In this document: positions 8,195-16,720 of the stretch, piece by piece | Position numbering within the stretch: the first letter of the stretch is position 1 | How the letters are laid out: every line of letters begins with the position of its first letter | NCBI RefSeq assembly: GCF_002943565.1 | Contig: NZ_PJCH01000015.1 | Coordinates: 62,001 to 126,000 of the forward strand | Reading direction: 5' to 3' | Length of the DNA stretch: 64,000 nt | Source of the DNA: Hyphococcus luteus | GTDB lineage: Bacteria > Pseudomonadota > Alphaproteobacteria > Caulobacterales > Parvularculaceae | Notes under the pieces: generated by a model | Databases searched by the model: none | Seen by the model: the letters and a program-made list of their open reading frames with translations, nothing else | What the model was told of the DNA's origin: nothing | Translations under genes and position numbers: made by a program

Positions 8195-9085
8195 TCAACC
8201 GGCGTTTCGCCGCCCCGCCGCCCGGGCCATGAACGCCTCAAAAGCTTTCTCCGCCCCAAGAGAGCCCAAAGGGGGCGCAAAATCCCCGAGCGAGACGCCC
8301 CGTCTGGCGAGCACCGCCCCGATGTCTTCCTCAAGAAAGTCTCCTTCAGTTTCAAGGACTTGCGCCTTGCAGGCGTAGCCCGCGCCGGCGATCCATGTGT
8401 CGCCCGCCGTTTCGCATTCAGGAGAGACCAGCCAGCTTGCAAGCGGCGCAACACTGTCTGCGGGGAGCATGCCGTCAAGAGCGTCATCGCCCCCGGTCAT
8501 CTGGGTCGCCGCATAAGGCATCAAGATGTTGACCCCGATTCCGTCTCTGCGCCCTTCATGGGCGAGCGTGGCGGCGAACGCGCACAAAGCCCCTTTTGAC
8601 GACGCGTAAGGCGAGCGTCCCCGAACGCCGTACAGTCCCGCGGTCGATGAAACAAAAAGCATGCGTCCCGCGTCGGACTTGGCCAGATGCGGCCATGCGG
8701 CGTGCGCAAGCCTCATCGGCGCAAAGAAATTTGTCGCCATCACTTCGTCGAATGCATCCGGACGCATATCGGCGAAACGCACGGCGTCTCCGTTAACGCC
8801 CGCATTGAACACCACTGCATCGAGCCTGCCGAATTCGGCGAGCGCCTGATCGACAAGGGCCTTGCTTGCCTGCGGATCGCGCACGTCAAGGCGATTTGCG
8901 GTTGCGCGCGCACCTGCCGCCTTTGCCTCCTCGACCACAGCCGAAGCACTGTCCGGCTGACCGTCGCGAATGCGGTTGTTTACGACAACCGCAGCGCCAT
9001 CCTCCGCGATCCGCAGCGCAAACGCGCACCCCAGACCCTTCCCGGCGCCGGTAACGATCACCACCCTGTCCATATTGTTCGCCAT
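8195..9085 (-). CDS. SDR-family oxidoreductase
   Basis: 296 residues, a classical short-chain dehydrogenase. Visible are the cofactor motif TGAGKGLG near residue 12, the NAG motif (FNAGVNG), the catalytic serine (FVSSTAG) and the Y-x3-K pair in PYASSKGAL. It should oxidise or reduce a hydroxyl/keto group with NAD(P). The acidic/basic residues after strand 2 (NNRIRDGQ) do not decide the cofactor. The C-terminus is about 40 residues longer than a minimal SDR. The start at 9085 has a strong AAGGAGG site. It follows the thiolase-like gene by 43 nt, so the two are probably cotranscribed, consistent with a beta-oxidation-like hydroxyacyl-CoA dehydrogenase step. Confidence 0.9.
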   Translation of the reverse strand: MANNMDRVVIVTGAGKGLGCAFALRIAEDGAAVVVNNRIRDGQPDSASAVVEEAKAAGARATANRLDVRDPQASKALVDQALAEFGRLDAVVFNAGVNGDAVRFADMRPDAFDEVMATNFFAPMRLAHAAWPHLAKSDAGRMLFVSSTAGLYGVRGRSPYASSKGALCAFAATLAHEGRRDGIGVNILMPYAATQMTGGDDALDGMLPADSVAPLASWLVSPECETAGDTWIAGAGYACKAQVLETEGDFLEEDIGAVLARRGVSLGDFAPPLGSLGAEKAFEAFMARAAGRRNAG

Positions 9086-9128
9086 TCCAGCCTCCTTGGA
9101 ATTCGGTCTTGTCCGAAAACAGTCCTTT

Positions 9129-10370
9129 TCAGACCCGCTCCATCACGAGCGCCGATCCGATCCCGTTGGCCGCGAGCGCGACAACGAGCCCGAGCGCGCC
9201 GCCTGATCTCTCCAATTCGTGCAGCAGCGTCGCTGTCAGAATAGCGCCAGTCGCGCCCATCGGATGCCCCATCGCGAGGTGGCCCCCATTGACGTTCACG
9301 CGCTCCGGGTCCGGCTGATAGCGTCTCAGAAATTTCACCGGCGGCGCGGCGAACGCCTCCATAAACTCAATCCGGTCGAGCTGATGCAAGGAAACGCCGG
9401 CTTTCTTGAGCGCCTGCTCCATTGCGTCAAACCCTGCGCCAAACTGGAGAATTGGGTCGCCCGCGGTTTCCGCCATCGCAAGGATACGTGCACGCGGACG
9501 CAGTCCCGCCGACGCGCCCGCTTCCCGGGAGCCGGTCAACGCCAGCGCCGCCCCATCTGAAAGACCGGGCGTGTTCGCGACCGAATGAAGATGTGAAATT
9601 TTGTCGAGCTGCGGATAATGGCGCAGCATGACGTCATCCGCGCCTTCCTCTCCCTGAGCGGCGAATGCAGGCGGCATCGCTTCCAGCGCCTCCATCGTCA
9701 GACCGGGGCGAACCCATTCGTCGCTGGCGAGCGCCACAACGCCTTTTTCATCAAGGACCGGAATGACGCTGCTGTCATAGCGGCCTTCCTTCCATGCGGC
9801 GGCGGCGCGCCGGTGCGAGGCCAGCGTGATTTCATCGAGATCTGTTTTTTGCAATCCTTCAAGCGTCGCCACCAGTTCCGCGCCCATGATCGGGGGAAGC
9901 CACGCAAGATCGCGAGAAAGCCGCTCGTCAGTATAATAGGCGGCGTTATCTGCAAGAAACGGCGCCTGCGAAAGCATTTCAACACCGCCGGCAAGGCACA
10001 ACCCGCTCTCGCCGGCGCGCGCCCATAATGCGCTTTCATTAATCGCCGTGAGTCCGGATACGCAGTAATTGTTCAGCGTTTTGACGTGAACGTCATCGGA
10101 TAGGCCAGCGCCGTGCTTTGCCGCCCATAGCCGCGAAACGAGCGCGATATGCCCGCCTTGCACCCCAACCTGGCCCACACAGCCAAGGATCAACCGTGCA
10201 ACGCTGTCCAGCACATCCGGCCCCGTTCGTTCGCCAAGCGCGACGACAAGCTGGCGGACAAGCTCGTGCGGCGCTATCCGGCATAGCGCGCCTCCCGGCT
10301 TCGCATCCGTCGCCGCGCGGCCTTTCCCTCGCGGCGTCCGCACGGCATCGAAAATAAACGCCTCAGCCAT
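9129..10370 (-). CDS. Thiolase-like acyltransferase (acetyl-CoA acetyltransferase family)
   Basis: 413 residues, thiolase superfamily. The nucleophilic cysteine is present (Cys103 in LNNYCVSGLTAINE), as are the NVNGGHLAMGHPMGATGAI motif with the catalytic histidine and the F-M-E-A-F segment. The usual second cysteine near the C-terminus (C-x-G-G-G) is missing: the segment reads VVALAANGIGSALVMER. Thiolases cleave 3-ketoacyl-CoA or condense acyl-CoA units; without the second cysteine, deprotonation chemistry may differ. It starts the minus-strand run thiolase, SDR, HxlR, reductase, ligase, receptor. Start ATG at 10370 with only a weak ribosome site. Confidence 0.85.
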   Translation of the reverse strand: MAEAFIFDAVRTPRGKGRAATDAKPGGALCRIAPHELVRQLVVALGERTGPDVLDSVARLILGCVGQVGVQGGHIALVSRLWAAKHGAGLSDDVHVKTLNNYCVSGLTAINESALWARAGESGLCLAGGVEMLSQAPFLADNAAYYTDERLSRDLAWLPPIMGAELVATLEGLQKTDLDEITLASHRRAAAAWKEGRYDSSVIPVLDEKGVVALASDEWVRPGLTMEALEAMPPAFAAQGEEGADDVMLRHYPQLDKISHLHSVANTPGLSDGAALALTGSREAGASAGLRPRARILAMAETAGDPILQFGAGFDAMEQALKKAGVSLHQLDRIEFMEAFAAPPVKFLRRYQPDPERVNVNGGHLAMGHPMGATGAILTATLLHELERSGGALGLVVALAANGIGSALVMERV

Positions 10371-10663
10371 GATGCATCAGGCTTTCCGCTCTTGTCTTAC
10401 GCCTGCCGGCGCCCGCCCTCGGCCGGCAAGCGCGGGCGATGGCTATTAACTTGCAATTTCCAACCATCTAATCCCCTTAATAAAGCCTCCATAACATTCT
10501 TGTCGAGACAGGCGCCTGAAATTCCACCGCGATATTGGGCGCAACGCCAGCGGTATTCGCAGGCCGGATGGTGAAATTTCCTACAAAGTATGATTGTAAA
10601 AGTTTATGAATTGGCTAGCATCGCCAGCACGCCAAGGGAGAATGACCGATTCTTGCGCTTCTT
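10371..10663. promoter_or_regulatory. Divergent intergenic region between thiolase and DUF1295 genes
   Basis: 293 nt without a convincing gene. It must hold the promoters for the thiolase operon (minus) and the DUF1295 gene (plus). A weak copy of the cluster motif, AGTATGATTGTAAAA, lies at 10587-10601 (11 of 15 matches), about 60 nt before the plus-strand gene. Confidence 0.45.
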
Positions 10664-11455
10664 TTGACCAACTTCGCCATCATGCTCGTTTTGTTCGTCG
10701 CGCTATGGGCGGTCAGCGTGAAATTGAAAAACGCAAGCATCGTGGACATCATGTGGGGCGTTGCTTGCGCGCTGCCGGCGACGTTGACGTGGCTGCGCGC
10801 CGATGGGTCGGAGCCCCGGGCCTTCTTGTTGACCGTTCTCGTGGCCGCATGGGGGCTGCGGCTGGCCAGCTATCTCGCCATCCGCAATATCGGTCACGGC
10901 GAAGATTACCGCTATGCGGCGATGCGCAGGAAAGCGCCCAGCAACGCCGCCTTTGCGCGCTCCAGCCTCTTTAAAGTGTTCCTTCTCCAGTGCCTGATCT
11001 CGTTCTTTGTCTCTCTTCCTACGCAGGTCGGACAGTTTGGAAGCTCCGGCGTTTTCAAGATCGGCTCGGGCGGTCTTGGACTACTCGCGATTATCGGCGT
11101 TGCGATATACGCAGTCGGTCTTATCTTCGAGGCTGTCGGCGACTATCAACTCCGCGCGTTCAAGAAAGACCCGGCGAACAAAGGCAAGCTCATGGACCGG
11201 GGACTGTGGGCCTGGACGCGCCATCCGAATTATTTCGGCGACGCCGCAGTCTGGACGGGCCTGACGCTGATTGCGCTTGAAAGCGCTTTCGGCGTCTGGA
11301 CGATCTTAAGTCCGATCCTGATGGTCTATTTCCTTTATGCAGCCTCCGGCAAGGCGCTGCTGGAACGCTCCATGTCCAAACGCTATCCGGACTATGCGCA
11401 CTATAAAGCGCGCGTCAGCGGCTTTTTCCCGCGCCCGCCGCGAAAGTCCGCCTAA
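10664..11455 (+). CDS. DUF1295 / steroid-5-alpha-reductase-like membrane protein
   Basis: About 263 residues with roughly six hydrophobic segments. The C-terminal region carries GLWAWTRHPNYFGDAAVW and the terminal RYPDYAHYKARVSGFFP, the signature of DUF1295 proteins, which are related to steroid 5-alpha-reductases and isoprenylcysteine methyltransferases. They are taken to be inner-membrane NAD(P)H reductases acting on lipophilic substrates. The start is unclear: the frame opens only at an in-frame TGA at 10643, the first usual start is TTG at 10664, and a better-placed ATG at 10642 is out of frame. Its stop codon overlaps the stop of the convergent CoA-ligase gene. Confidence 0.82.
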   Translation: MTNFAIMLVLFVALWAVSVKLKNASIVDIMWGVACALPATLTWLRADGSEPRAFLLTVLVAAWGLRLASYLAIRNIGHGEDYRYAAMRRKAPSNAAFARSSLFKVFLLQCLISFFVSLPTQVGQFGSSGVFKIGSGGLGLLAIIGVAIYAVGLIFEAVGDYQLRAFKKDPANKGKLMDRGLWAWTRHPNYFGDAAVWTGLTLIALESAFGVWTILSPILMVYFLYAASGKALLERSMSKRYPDYAHYKARVSGFFPRPPRKSA

Positions 11456-13242
11456 TCGAAACTCAAAACGTCCTCCGGCGGCGGATCGGCGTACAGTCTG
11501 GCGACATCAACCTCCCGGCGGCTAATTGCAAGCGATTGATTGACGCTTCCCTTTTCGGAAAGCTCGCCGCGTTCCGGGTCGGGCGGCGTGGAAAGCAAAG
11601 CGAAACGCCTGATCTTTCGGCTTGAAGAAGAATTGTCCTTGTTGAACCGTTCGATCTTCGATCGCACTCCTGTCAGCACATCGCCCTGTGCGGCCGGCGA
11701 AGCCCAGGCGAGAAGTCCGATACGGTCGCGGTTCTCGCCGCAGATCAGAACTTCCGCGATGTCAGGGGCCAACGCTTTTAGAAGATCCAGCCGCAAGGCG
11801 CCGCCGGCCACCCAGGTTCCGGTGTCGAGCTTGAACTCATCCGACAAGCGGCCCGAAAACCGCAAGCCTGATTCAAGCCTTTCCGGCTCGACAAGCTCCG
11901 CCGTATCGCCTGACTTGTAAAAACCATCCTCGTCGAAAATTTCAGCCGCCAGCTCTTCGCGTCCAAGATAGCCGGGCGTGACCATGGGCCCGCGCATGCG
12001 CAATTCGTAGCGATCGCCCCTTGGAAGCATTTTCAGCTCCAGGCCGGGCATGGGAAGGCCAATACCCGACATTTCCGTATGGAAATAAACCGACATGCAG
12101 CCAGAGGTGGTTTCCGTCGCGCCATAGCCGGAAATGATGGGAACGCGCCGCCCCGTCGACGCGACGGCGAGGTCCTGCAGACGGTCAAAGAGCGGCTGTG
12201 GCAAGGCGGCGCCGCCAAAAAGCATGAGCCGCATATTGAGGAAAAACGCCTCGCGCAGCTGTGCGTCTTTTTCCATGGCGTCGGCGAGCATGGCGTATCC
12301 GGAAGGAACGCTGGTATAATAGTTCAGCTGCAAATCGCGGATATTGCGGATGGTTTCATCAAACATGCCCGCCAGCGGCCGGCCCCCGTCGATATAATAA
12401 GATCCGCCCACAAAAACGGTCGCGATGGACACGTAAAGGCCGGAAACATGGCTCCATGGGAGCCATTCGAGCAAATCCCCCTCCCATGCGCCGCTGGCGT
12501 TCATCGCCCACAGGCTTTGCGCAATGCAGGCCGTCATCATGCGATTGGTCTGGATGACCGCTTTCGGCTTGCCGGTTGACCCCGAGGTCAGCATATAGGC
12601 GGCCGGCCGGTCAGGATCTAAATTTTGCGAAGCGCGCGAGACTGCTTCCGTCGGCTGCATTCGCACGATGTCATCGTAACTGAAGGCGCCGGGCATCTCG
12701 TCCGCAGCGCGCGTAATGACGTCCGCATCGCCGGCGCAATGCGCCATTGCGTCTGAAAAGACAGCGGTTTCGGCGAAAATGAAACGCGGCTTGATGAGGC
12801 CGATCGCGTGGTTGAGCCGCTCAAACCCGCTCTTCGCGCCGAGTTTTGCATAGTTCTCGCTGACCGGGGCGATCGGCGCGCCGACAAGCAAGGCCGCAAA
12901 CCGCAGCGTCGCATGGGCGAGCGAATTGCCTGAAACGAACATGACCGGCGTCTCCGGCCCTGCGCCCTGGTCAAGCAGCCATTGCGCGGCGGCGTAAACG
13001 TCCGCATAAAATTCGCGAAAACTCTTGCGCGACCAGGCTCCGTTGGCATCCCGCTCGGCAAACGCCGTGCGTTCGGCGAACTGTTTCGCGGCCCTTTCAA
13101 AGCTGATCGCTACGAGCGGCGATTCCACGTCCAGCGGCGCGCGCGGGGTGACGACCATCACGCCGTCAGGATGCGTTTGAACATCAAGGTCGACAGGCGG
13201 AAACGCGACGTCGCGGAAAGGCGCTTTCTGTTTGGCCGGCAT
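11452..13242 (-). CDS. Feruloyl-CoA synthase-like AMP-dependent ligase
   Basis: 596 residues, ANL superfamily. Motifs: the phosphate loop MLTSGSTGKPKAVIQT, the adenine loop GYGATETTSG, the YKSGD hinge region and SGRLSDEFKLDTGTWVAGGAL. The last segment, with glycine where most ligases have the A10 lysine region, is characteristic of the feruloyl-CoA synthase subgroup, which activates hydroxycinnamates (ferulate, coumarate, caffeate). The exact acid here is not proven. Start at 13242 follows a GGAGGTG site; the frame extends to a GTG at 13263 without benefit. It is divergent from the SDR at 13448 and ends in the tail of the DUF1295 gene. Confidence 0.85.
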   Translation of the reverse strand: MPAKQKAPFRDVAFPPVDLDVQTHPDGVMVVTPRAPLDVESPLVAISFERAAKQFAERTAFAERDANGAWSRKSFREFYADVYAAAQWLLDQGAGPETPVMFVSGNSLAHATLRFAALLVGAPIAPVSENYAKLGAKSGFERLNHAIGLIKPRFIFAETAVFSDAMAHCAGDADVITRAADEMPGAFSYDDIVRMQPTEAVSRASQNLDPDRPAAYMLTSGSTGKPKAVIQTNRMMTACIAQSLWAMNASGAWEGDLLEWLPWSHVSGLYVSIATVFVGGSYYIDGGRPLAGMFDETIRNIRDLQLNYYTSVPSGYAMLADAMEKDAQLREAFFLNMRLMLFGGAALPQPLFDRLQDLAVASTGRRVPIISGYGATETTSGCMSVYFHTEMSGIGLPMPGLELKMLPRGDRYELRMRGPMVTPGYLGREELAAEIFDEDGFYKSGDTAELVEPERLESGLRFSGRLSDEFKLDTGTWVAGGALRLDLLKALAPDIAEVLICGENRDRIGLLAWASPAAQGDVLTGVRSKIERFNKDNSSSSRKIRRFALLSTPPDPERGELSEKGSVNQSLAISRREVDVARLYADPPPEDVLSFD

Positions 13243-13337
13243 GGTCAAGATTGCACCTCCCACAAATCATAATCGCGCGCCGTTTCCCGGCGTCGCGGCA
13301 ATAACGCACAGCGGCGTCGCTTCGCTGCAATATACAA

Positions 13338-13352
13338 TTGCATAACAATACC
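13338..13352 (-). promoter_or_regulatory. Cluster motif, copy 6, in a divergent promoter
   Basis: On the minus strand this reads GGTATTGTTATGCAA, a full match to RGTATTRTTATGCAA. It lies midway between the ligase start (13242) and the SDR start (13448), about 96 nt from each, so one site could control both directions. Confidence 0.55.
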
Positions 13353-13447
13353 TACAATGCTACGAGAAGAAAAAACGAAGATGCGCTGCGCTGTATTTCC
13401 AAGCCCCGCCAAACGGCCGGTTCCGCCCGCGCGACAAGGAGGTCCCA

Positions 13448-14194
13448 ATGCAAATCGAAGGCTGTCGAGCAATCGTTACTGGCGGCAATCGCGGCATTGG
13501 CGAAGGCTTTGTGCGCGAGTTGCTCAGCGAAGGCGCAGCCAAAGTCTATATTGGCGCGCGCACGCCGTCGGAAGCCGAAGACCTTGCATCGGTTGATCCG
13601 GAACGTCTCGAGATCGTCAAACTCGACGTGTCAAAACCTGAAGAGATCGACGCTGCGGCGAAAACCTGCGGCGACGTCAACCTGCTCGTCAACAACGCCG
13701 GCGCTTTCAGCATGGAAACATTGCTGGGCGCGCCGGACACATCCGCACTCCGAACCGAAATCGAAACCAACTATATCGGTCTCGTCTCTATGTGCCGCGC
13801 CTTTGCGCCCATTATAGAAGCCAATGGCGGCGGCGCCATCGCCAATGTCCTTTCGGCGGGCGGAATCGTCGCCGTCCCAAGCATGGGCGGATACAGCCCG
13901 TCGAAATTCGCCGCCCGCGCCGCATCCGACTGCATGCGCGCCGAACTCGCGCCGCGCGGCGTTCATGTCACCGCCCTCATCGTCGGGTCAGTCAAGACCC
14001 GGATGGCCGCGCATGTTCGGGGCGTTAAACAATCCGACCCCGCCGACATCGCCAAATCCGGCATTCACGCCATCAAGAACGAAATAAACGAACATGACAC
14101 GGACCCGCACGCCATCAGCGTTCGCGCTGCGCTTGCGCGCGACCCCGCTGGTCTTGCCGCCGCCATGGCGGCCCGTCTGTCCGCGGAAAATTGA
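13448..14194 (+). CDS. SDR-family oxidoreductase (2)
   Basis: 248 residues, classical SDR. Motifs: TGGNRGIGEGF cofactor loop near the N-terminus, the LVNNAGAF segment, the catalytic serine region NVLSAGG and the Y-x3-K pair in GGYSPSKFA. The start is secured by AAGGAGG 5 nt before ATG 13448. It probably oxidises or reduces a substrate alcohol/ketone in the pathway. It is followed after 26 nt by the carotenoid-oxygenase-family gene, then the nitronate-monooxygenase-like gene, all on the plus strand, so these three likely form one transcript under the divergent promoter at about 13.3 kb. Confidence 0.9.
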   Translation: MQIEGCRAIVTGGNRGIGEGFVRELLSEGAAKVYIGARTPSEAEDLASVDPERLEIVKLDVSKPEEIDAAAKTCGDVNLLVNNAGAFSMETLLGAPDTSALRTEIETNYIGLVSMCRAFAPIIEANGGGAIANVLSAGGIVAVPSMGGYSPSKFAARAASDCMRAELAPRGVHVTALIVGSVKTRMAAHVRGVKQSDPADIAKSGIHAIKNEINEHDTDPHAISVRAALARDPAGLAAAMAARLSAEN

Positions 14195-14220
14195 TCCGTT
14201 TTTTTACGCAGGAGCCGCCC

Positions 14221-15696
14221 ATGTCTGTCGCCGTCATAAACGAATTTGAGTCGCGCATCCCGCCGAACGACCACCCTTACCTCAACGGCGCGTGGACGCC
14301 CGTGACGCGGGAAATGGACGCCGACGAGATGGAGGTCATAGGCGAAATTCCTCAAGACCTGAGCGGCGTTTACGTGCGCAATTCTGAAAATCCGCTTTTT
14401 GAAGCCATCGGGACGTATCATCCGTTTGACGGCGACGGCATGATACACGCGATTTCCTTTCGTGACGGCAAGGCGCAATATCGAAACCGCTTCGTGCGCA
14501 CCAAAGGCTTCCTGGAAGAACAAAAGGCCGGCCACTCATTGTGGGCGGGGATTGCAGCGAACCCGGCGAAAGCCGAACGCCCCGGCTGGGGGGCCCGGGG
14601 CCGCATGAAGGACGCGTCGTCTACTGACGTAGTCGTGCATGCGGGCGAGATCGTCTCCACATTTTACATGTGCGGCGAGGGCTATCTTCTCGATCCCTAT
14701 ACGCTCGAAGACCACGGCACGGCCGGCTGGGTTCCGGAAGAAGGCATTTCCGCTCACCCGAAGATCGATCTCGAGACCGGCGAAATGCTGTTTTTCAACT
14801 ACTCGAAAAAAGCGCCTTACATGCATTACGGCGTTGTCGGGCCCGACAGGAAGCTGAAACACTTCACGCCGATCCCGCTGCCGGGCCCGCGCCTGCCGCA
14901 CGACATGGCGTTCACGAAAAATTACTCCATCTTCGCAGACCTGCCGCTGTTCTGGGACGAGGAGCTCTTAAAAGCCGGCATTCACTCAAATCGTTTCCAC
15001 CAGAATCTGCCGACACGTTTCGCGATCGTGCCGCGCTACGGATCGGTCAATGATATTCGCTGGTTCGAGGCGGCGCCGACCTACGTCCTTCACTGGATGA
15101 ACGCGTGGGAGGAAGGCGATGAAATCATCCTTGACGGTTATTTTCAGGAGGATCCTGATCCCGCGCCGCTCGATATTCCAGGGGTGGACAAGCGGTTCGG
15201 CAAGCTTCTCGCCAATATTGACGAAAATTCCTTCAAACCGAAGCTGCATCGCTGGCGCTTCAACATGCGCACAGGCGAGACCATTGAAGAGCGCTTGGAC
15301 GAGCGCCTGCTCGAATTCGGCACCTTCAATCAGAAGTTCGCTGGGGTTAAGTCACGCTATGCGTACAGCACGACGACAAAACCCGGCTGGTTTCTCTTCA
15401 CCGGGCTCGTCAAACACGACCTTGAAACCGGCGATTCCTGGTCCCTCGAATTCGGCGACGAACGCTATGGCAGCGAAGCCCCCTTTGCGCCGCGCGTCGG
15501 CGCGAAAGATGAAGACGACGGATATATCGTTTCTTTCATCATCGATATGAAGGAAGATCGCTCCGAATGCGTCATCATTGACGCCAAAGACATCGCCGCG
15601 GGGCCCGTTGCACGCGTCATCCTGCCCCATCGCATCTCGAGCGGCACGCACGCGACCTGGGCGACCCATGAAGAGATCGCCGCCGCGGCCCATTAG
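14221..15696 (+). CDS. Carotenoid-oxygenase-family dioxygenase (lignostilbene-dioxygenase type)
   Basis: 491 residues, the usual length for carotenoid cleavage or lignostilbene dioxygenases. These non-haem iron enzymes split a C=C bond with O2, giving two carbonyl products. All four iron-binding histidines can be placed: His179 (SAHPK), His227 (LPHDM), His291 (VLHWMN) and His477 (GTHATW). The N-terminal pattern DLSGVYVRNSENP and YHPFDGDGMIH is also typical. The start at 14221 has a CAGGAG site; an upstream TTG at 14191 overlaps the SDR stop and adds nothing. The presence of a feruloyl-CoA-synthase-like ligase favours a phenylpropanoid or stilbene substrate over a carotenoid, but this is inference. 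Confidence 0.9.
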   Translation: MSVAVINEFESRIPPNDHPYLNGAWTPVTREMDADEMEVIGEIPQDLSGVYVRNSENPLFEAIGTYHPFDGDGMIHAISFRDGKAQYRNRFVRTKGFLEEQKAGHSLWAGIAANPAKAERPGWGARGRMKDASSTDVVVHAGEIVSTFYMCGEGYLLDPYTLEDHGTAGWVPEEGISAHPKIDLETGEMLFFNYSKKAPYMHYGVVGPDRKLKHFTPIPLPGPRLPHDMAFTKNYSIFADLPLFWDEELLKAGIHSNRFHQNLPTRFAIVPRYGSVNDIRWFEAAPTYVLHWMNAWEEGDEIILDGYFQEDPDPAPLDIPGVDKRFGKLLANIDENSFKPKLHRWRFNMRTGETIEERLDERLLEFGTFNQKFAGVKSRYAYSTTTKPGWFLFTGLVKHDLETGDSWSLEFGDERYGSEAPFAPRVGAKDEDDGYIVSFIIDMKEDRSECVIIDAKDIAAGPVARVILPHRISSGTHATWATHEEIAAAAH

Positions 15697-15733
15697 GGCC
15701 CGTCGGGGGTGAAAGAAGGGGCTGACGACACCA

Positions 15734-16720
15734 GTGACGCAAGATGCAAGTGCCGCAGAGCGGGAAAAATCGATGGCGGATATCGCCGGCAATCTTTCGC
15801 TGCCGGTGATATGCGCACCCATGTTTCTCGTCTCGGGACCGGATCTTGTGACGGCCGTATGTAAAGAGGGCGTCATCGGCGCGTTTCCGTTTCCGAACGC
15901 GCGCAAAATCGAAACGCTGGACGCCTGGCTTGACGATCTTTCCCGCCGTGTAAGCAACGATCCCAACGCAGCGCCCTATGCGGTCAATCTCACCACCCAT
16001 CGCACCTATGACCGCCTGCAGGATGAGATTGCGCTGATCGCCAATCACAGGCCGAAGATCGTCATCACGGCGCTCGGGGGACCCGATCCCGTTCTCGACA
16101 CCGTGCATGCTTATGGCGGCGTCGTAATCGCCGACGTCAATTCCCTCGCCTATGCGCGCAAAGCCGCAGAGAAAGGCGCGGACGGGCTCGCTCTCGTCTC
16201 CAGCGGCGCCGGCGGACACACCGGCTCGATGGCCGGGTTCTCCTTCGTTTCGGCGGTGCGCGAATTTTTCGACGGGCTTGTCGTTCTGGCGGGCGGGATC
16301 GGCAATGGCCGCGCAATCCGGGCGGCGGAGATTCTCGGCGCCGATCTTTCCTATATGGGCACGAGCTTCATTGCGGCCGCCGAAAGCCTCGCCTCCGACG
16401 AATATCGCCGAATGCTGGTTGAAGCGAATTTCGAAGACCTCGTGCTCAGCAACGCGCTTACCGGCGCGTATGCAAACTATCTGCGCGCGAGCCTGATTAA
16501 GATGGGGCTTGATCCGGACAATCCCGGCAAGAAGGCCTCTGTTGACCTGTCCGATTCACAAATGCAGATCAAAGCCTGGCGCGACGTCTGGTCGGCGGGT
16601 CATGGCGTCGGCGAAGTCCGGGCCGCGCAACCTGCATCAGAAATCATAGCCAAGCTGAAAACGGAATACCGGGAAGCGCTGGAAACGCCCGCCCTCGCAA
16701 TTTCAAAGCGGTCCCGCTAA
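15734..16720 (+). CDS. Nitronate monooxygenase / 2-nitropropane-dioxygenase-family flavoprotein
   Basis: About 328 residues. The FMN TIM-barrel signature is clear: LSLPVICAPMFLVSGP at the N-terminus, VIADVNSLAYARKAAEKGADGLALVSSGAGGHTG in the middle and LAGGIGNGRAI followed by GADLSYMGTSFIA at the phosphate-binding end. Family members oxidise alkyl nitronates, but several relatives act as quinone reductases or enoyl-type reductases, so the reaction is uncertain. The start may be GTG 15734 (AAGGGG upstream) or ATG 15773, which would place LSLPV eight residues into the protein, as in close families. It is the last gene of the plus-strand group and its stop overlaps the convergent peptidase gene. 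Confidence 0.85.
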   Translation: MTQDASAAEREKSMADIAGNLSLPVICAPMFLVSGPDLVTAVCKEGVIGAFPFPNARKIETLDAWLDDLSRRVSNDPNAAPYAVNLTTHRTYDRLQDEIALIANHRPKIVITALGGPDPVLDTVHAYGGVVIADVNSLAYARKAAEKGADGLALVSSGAGGHTGSMAGFSFVSAVREFFDGLVVLAGGIGNGRAIRAAEILGADLSYMGTSFIAAAESLASDEYRRMLVEANFEDLVLSNALTGAYANYLRASLIKMGLDPDNPGKKASVDLSDSQMQIKAWRDVWSAGHGVGEVRAAQPASEIIAKLKTEYREALETPALAISKRSR

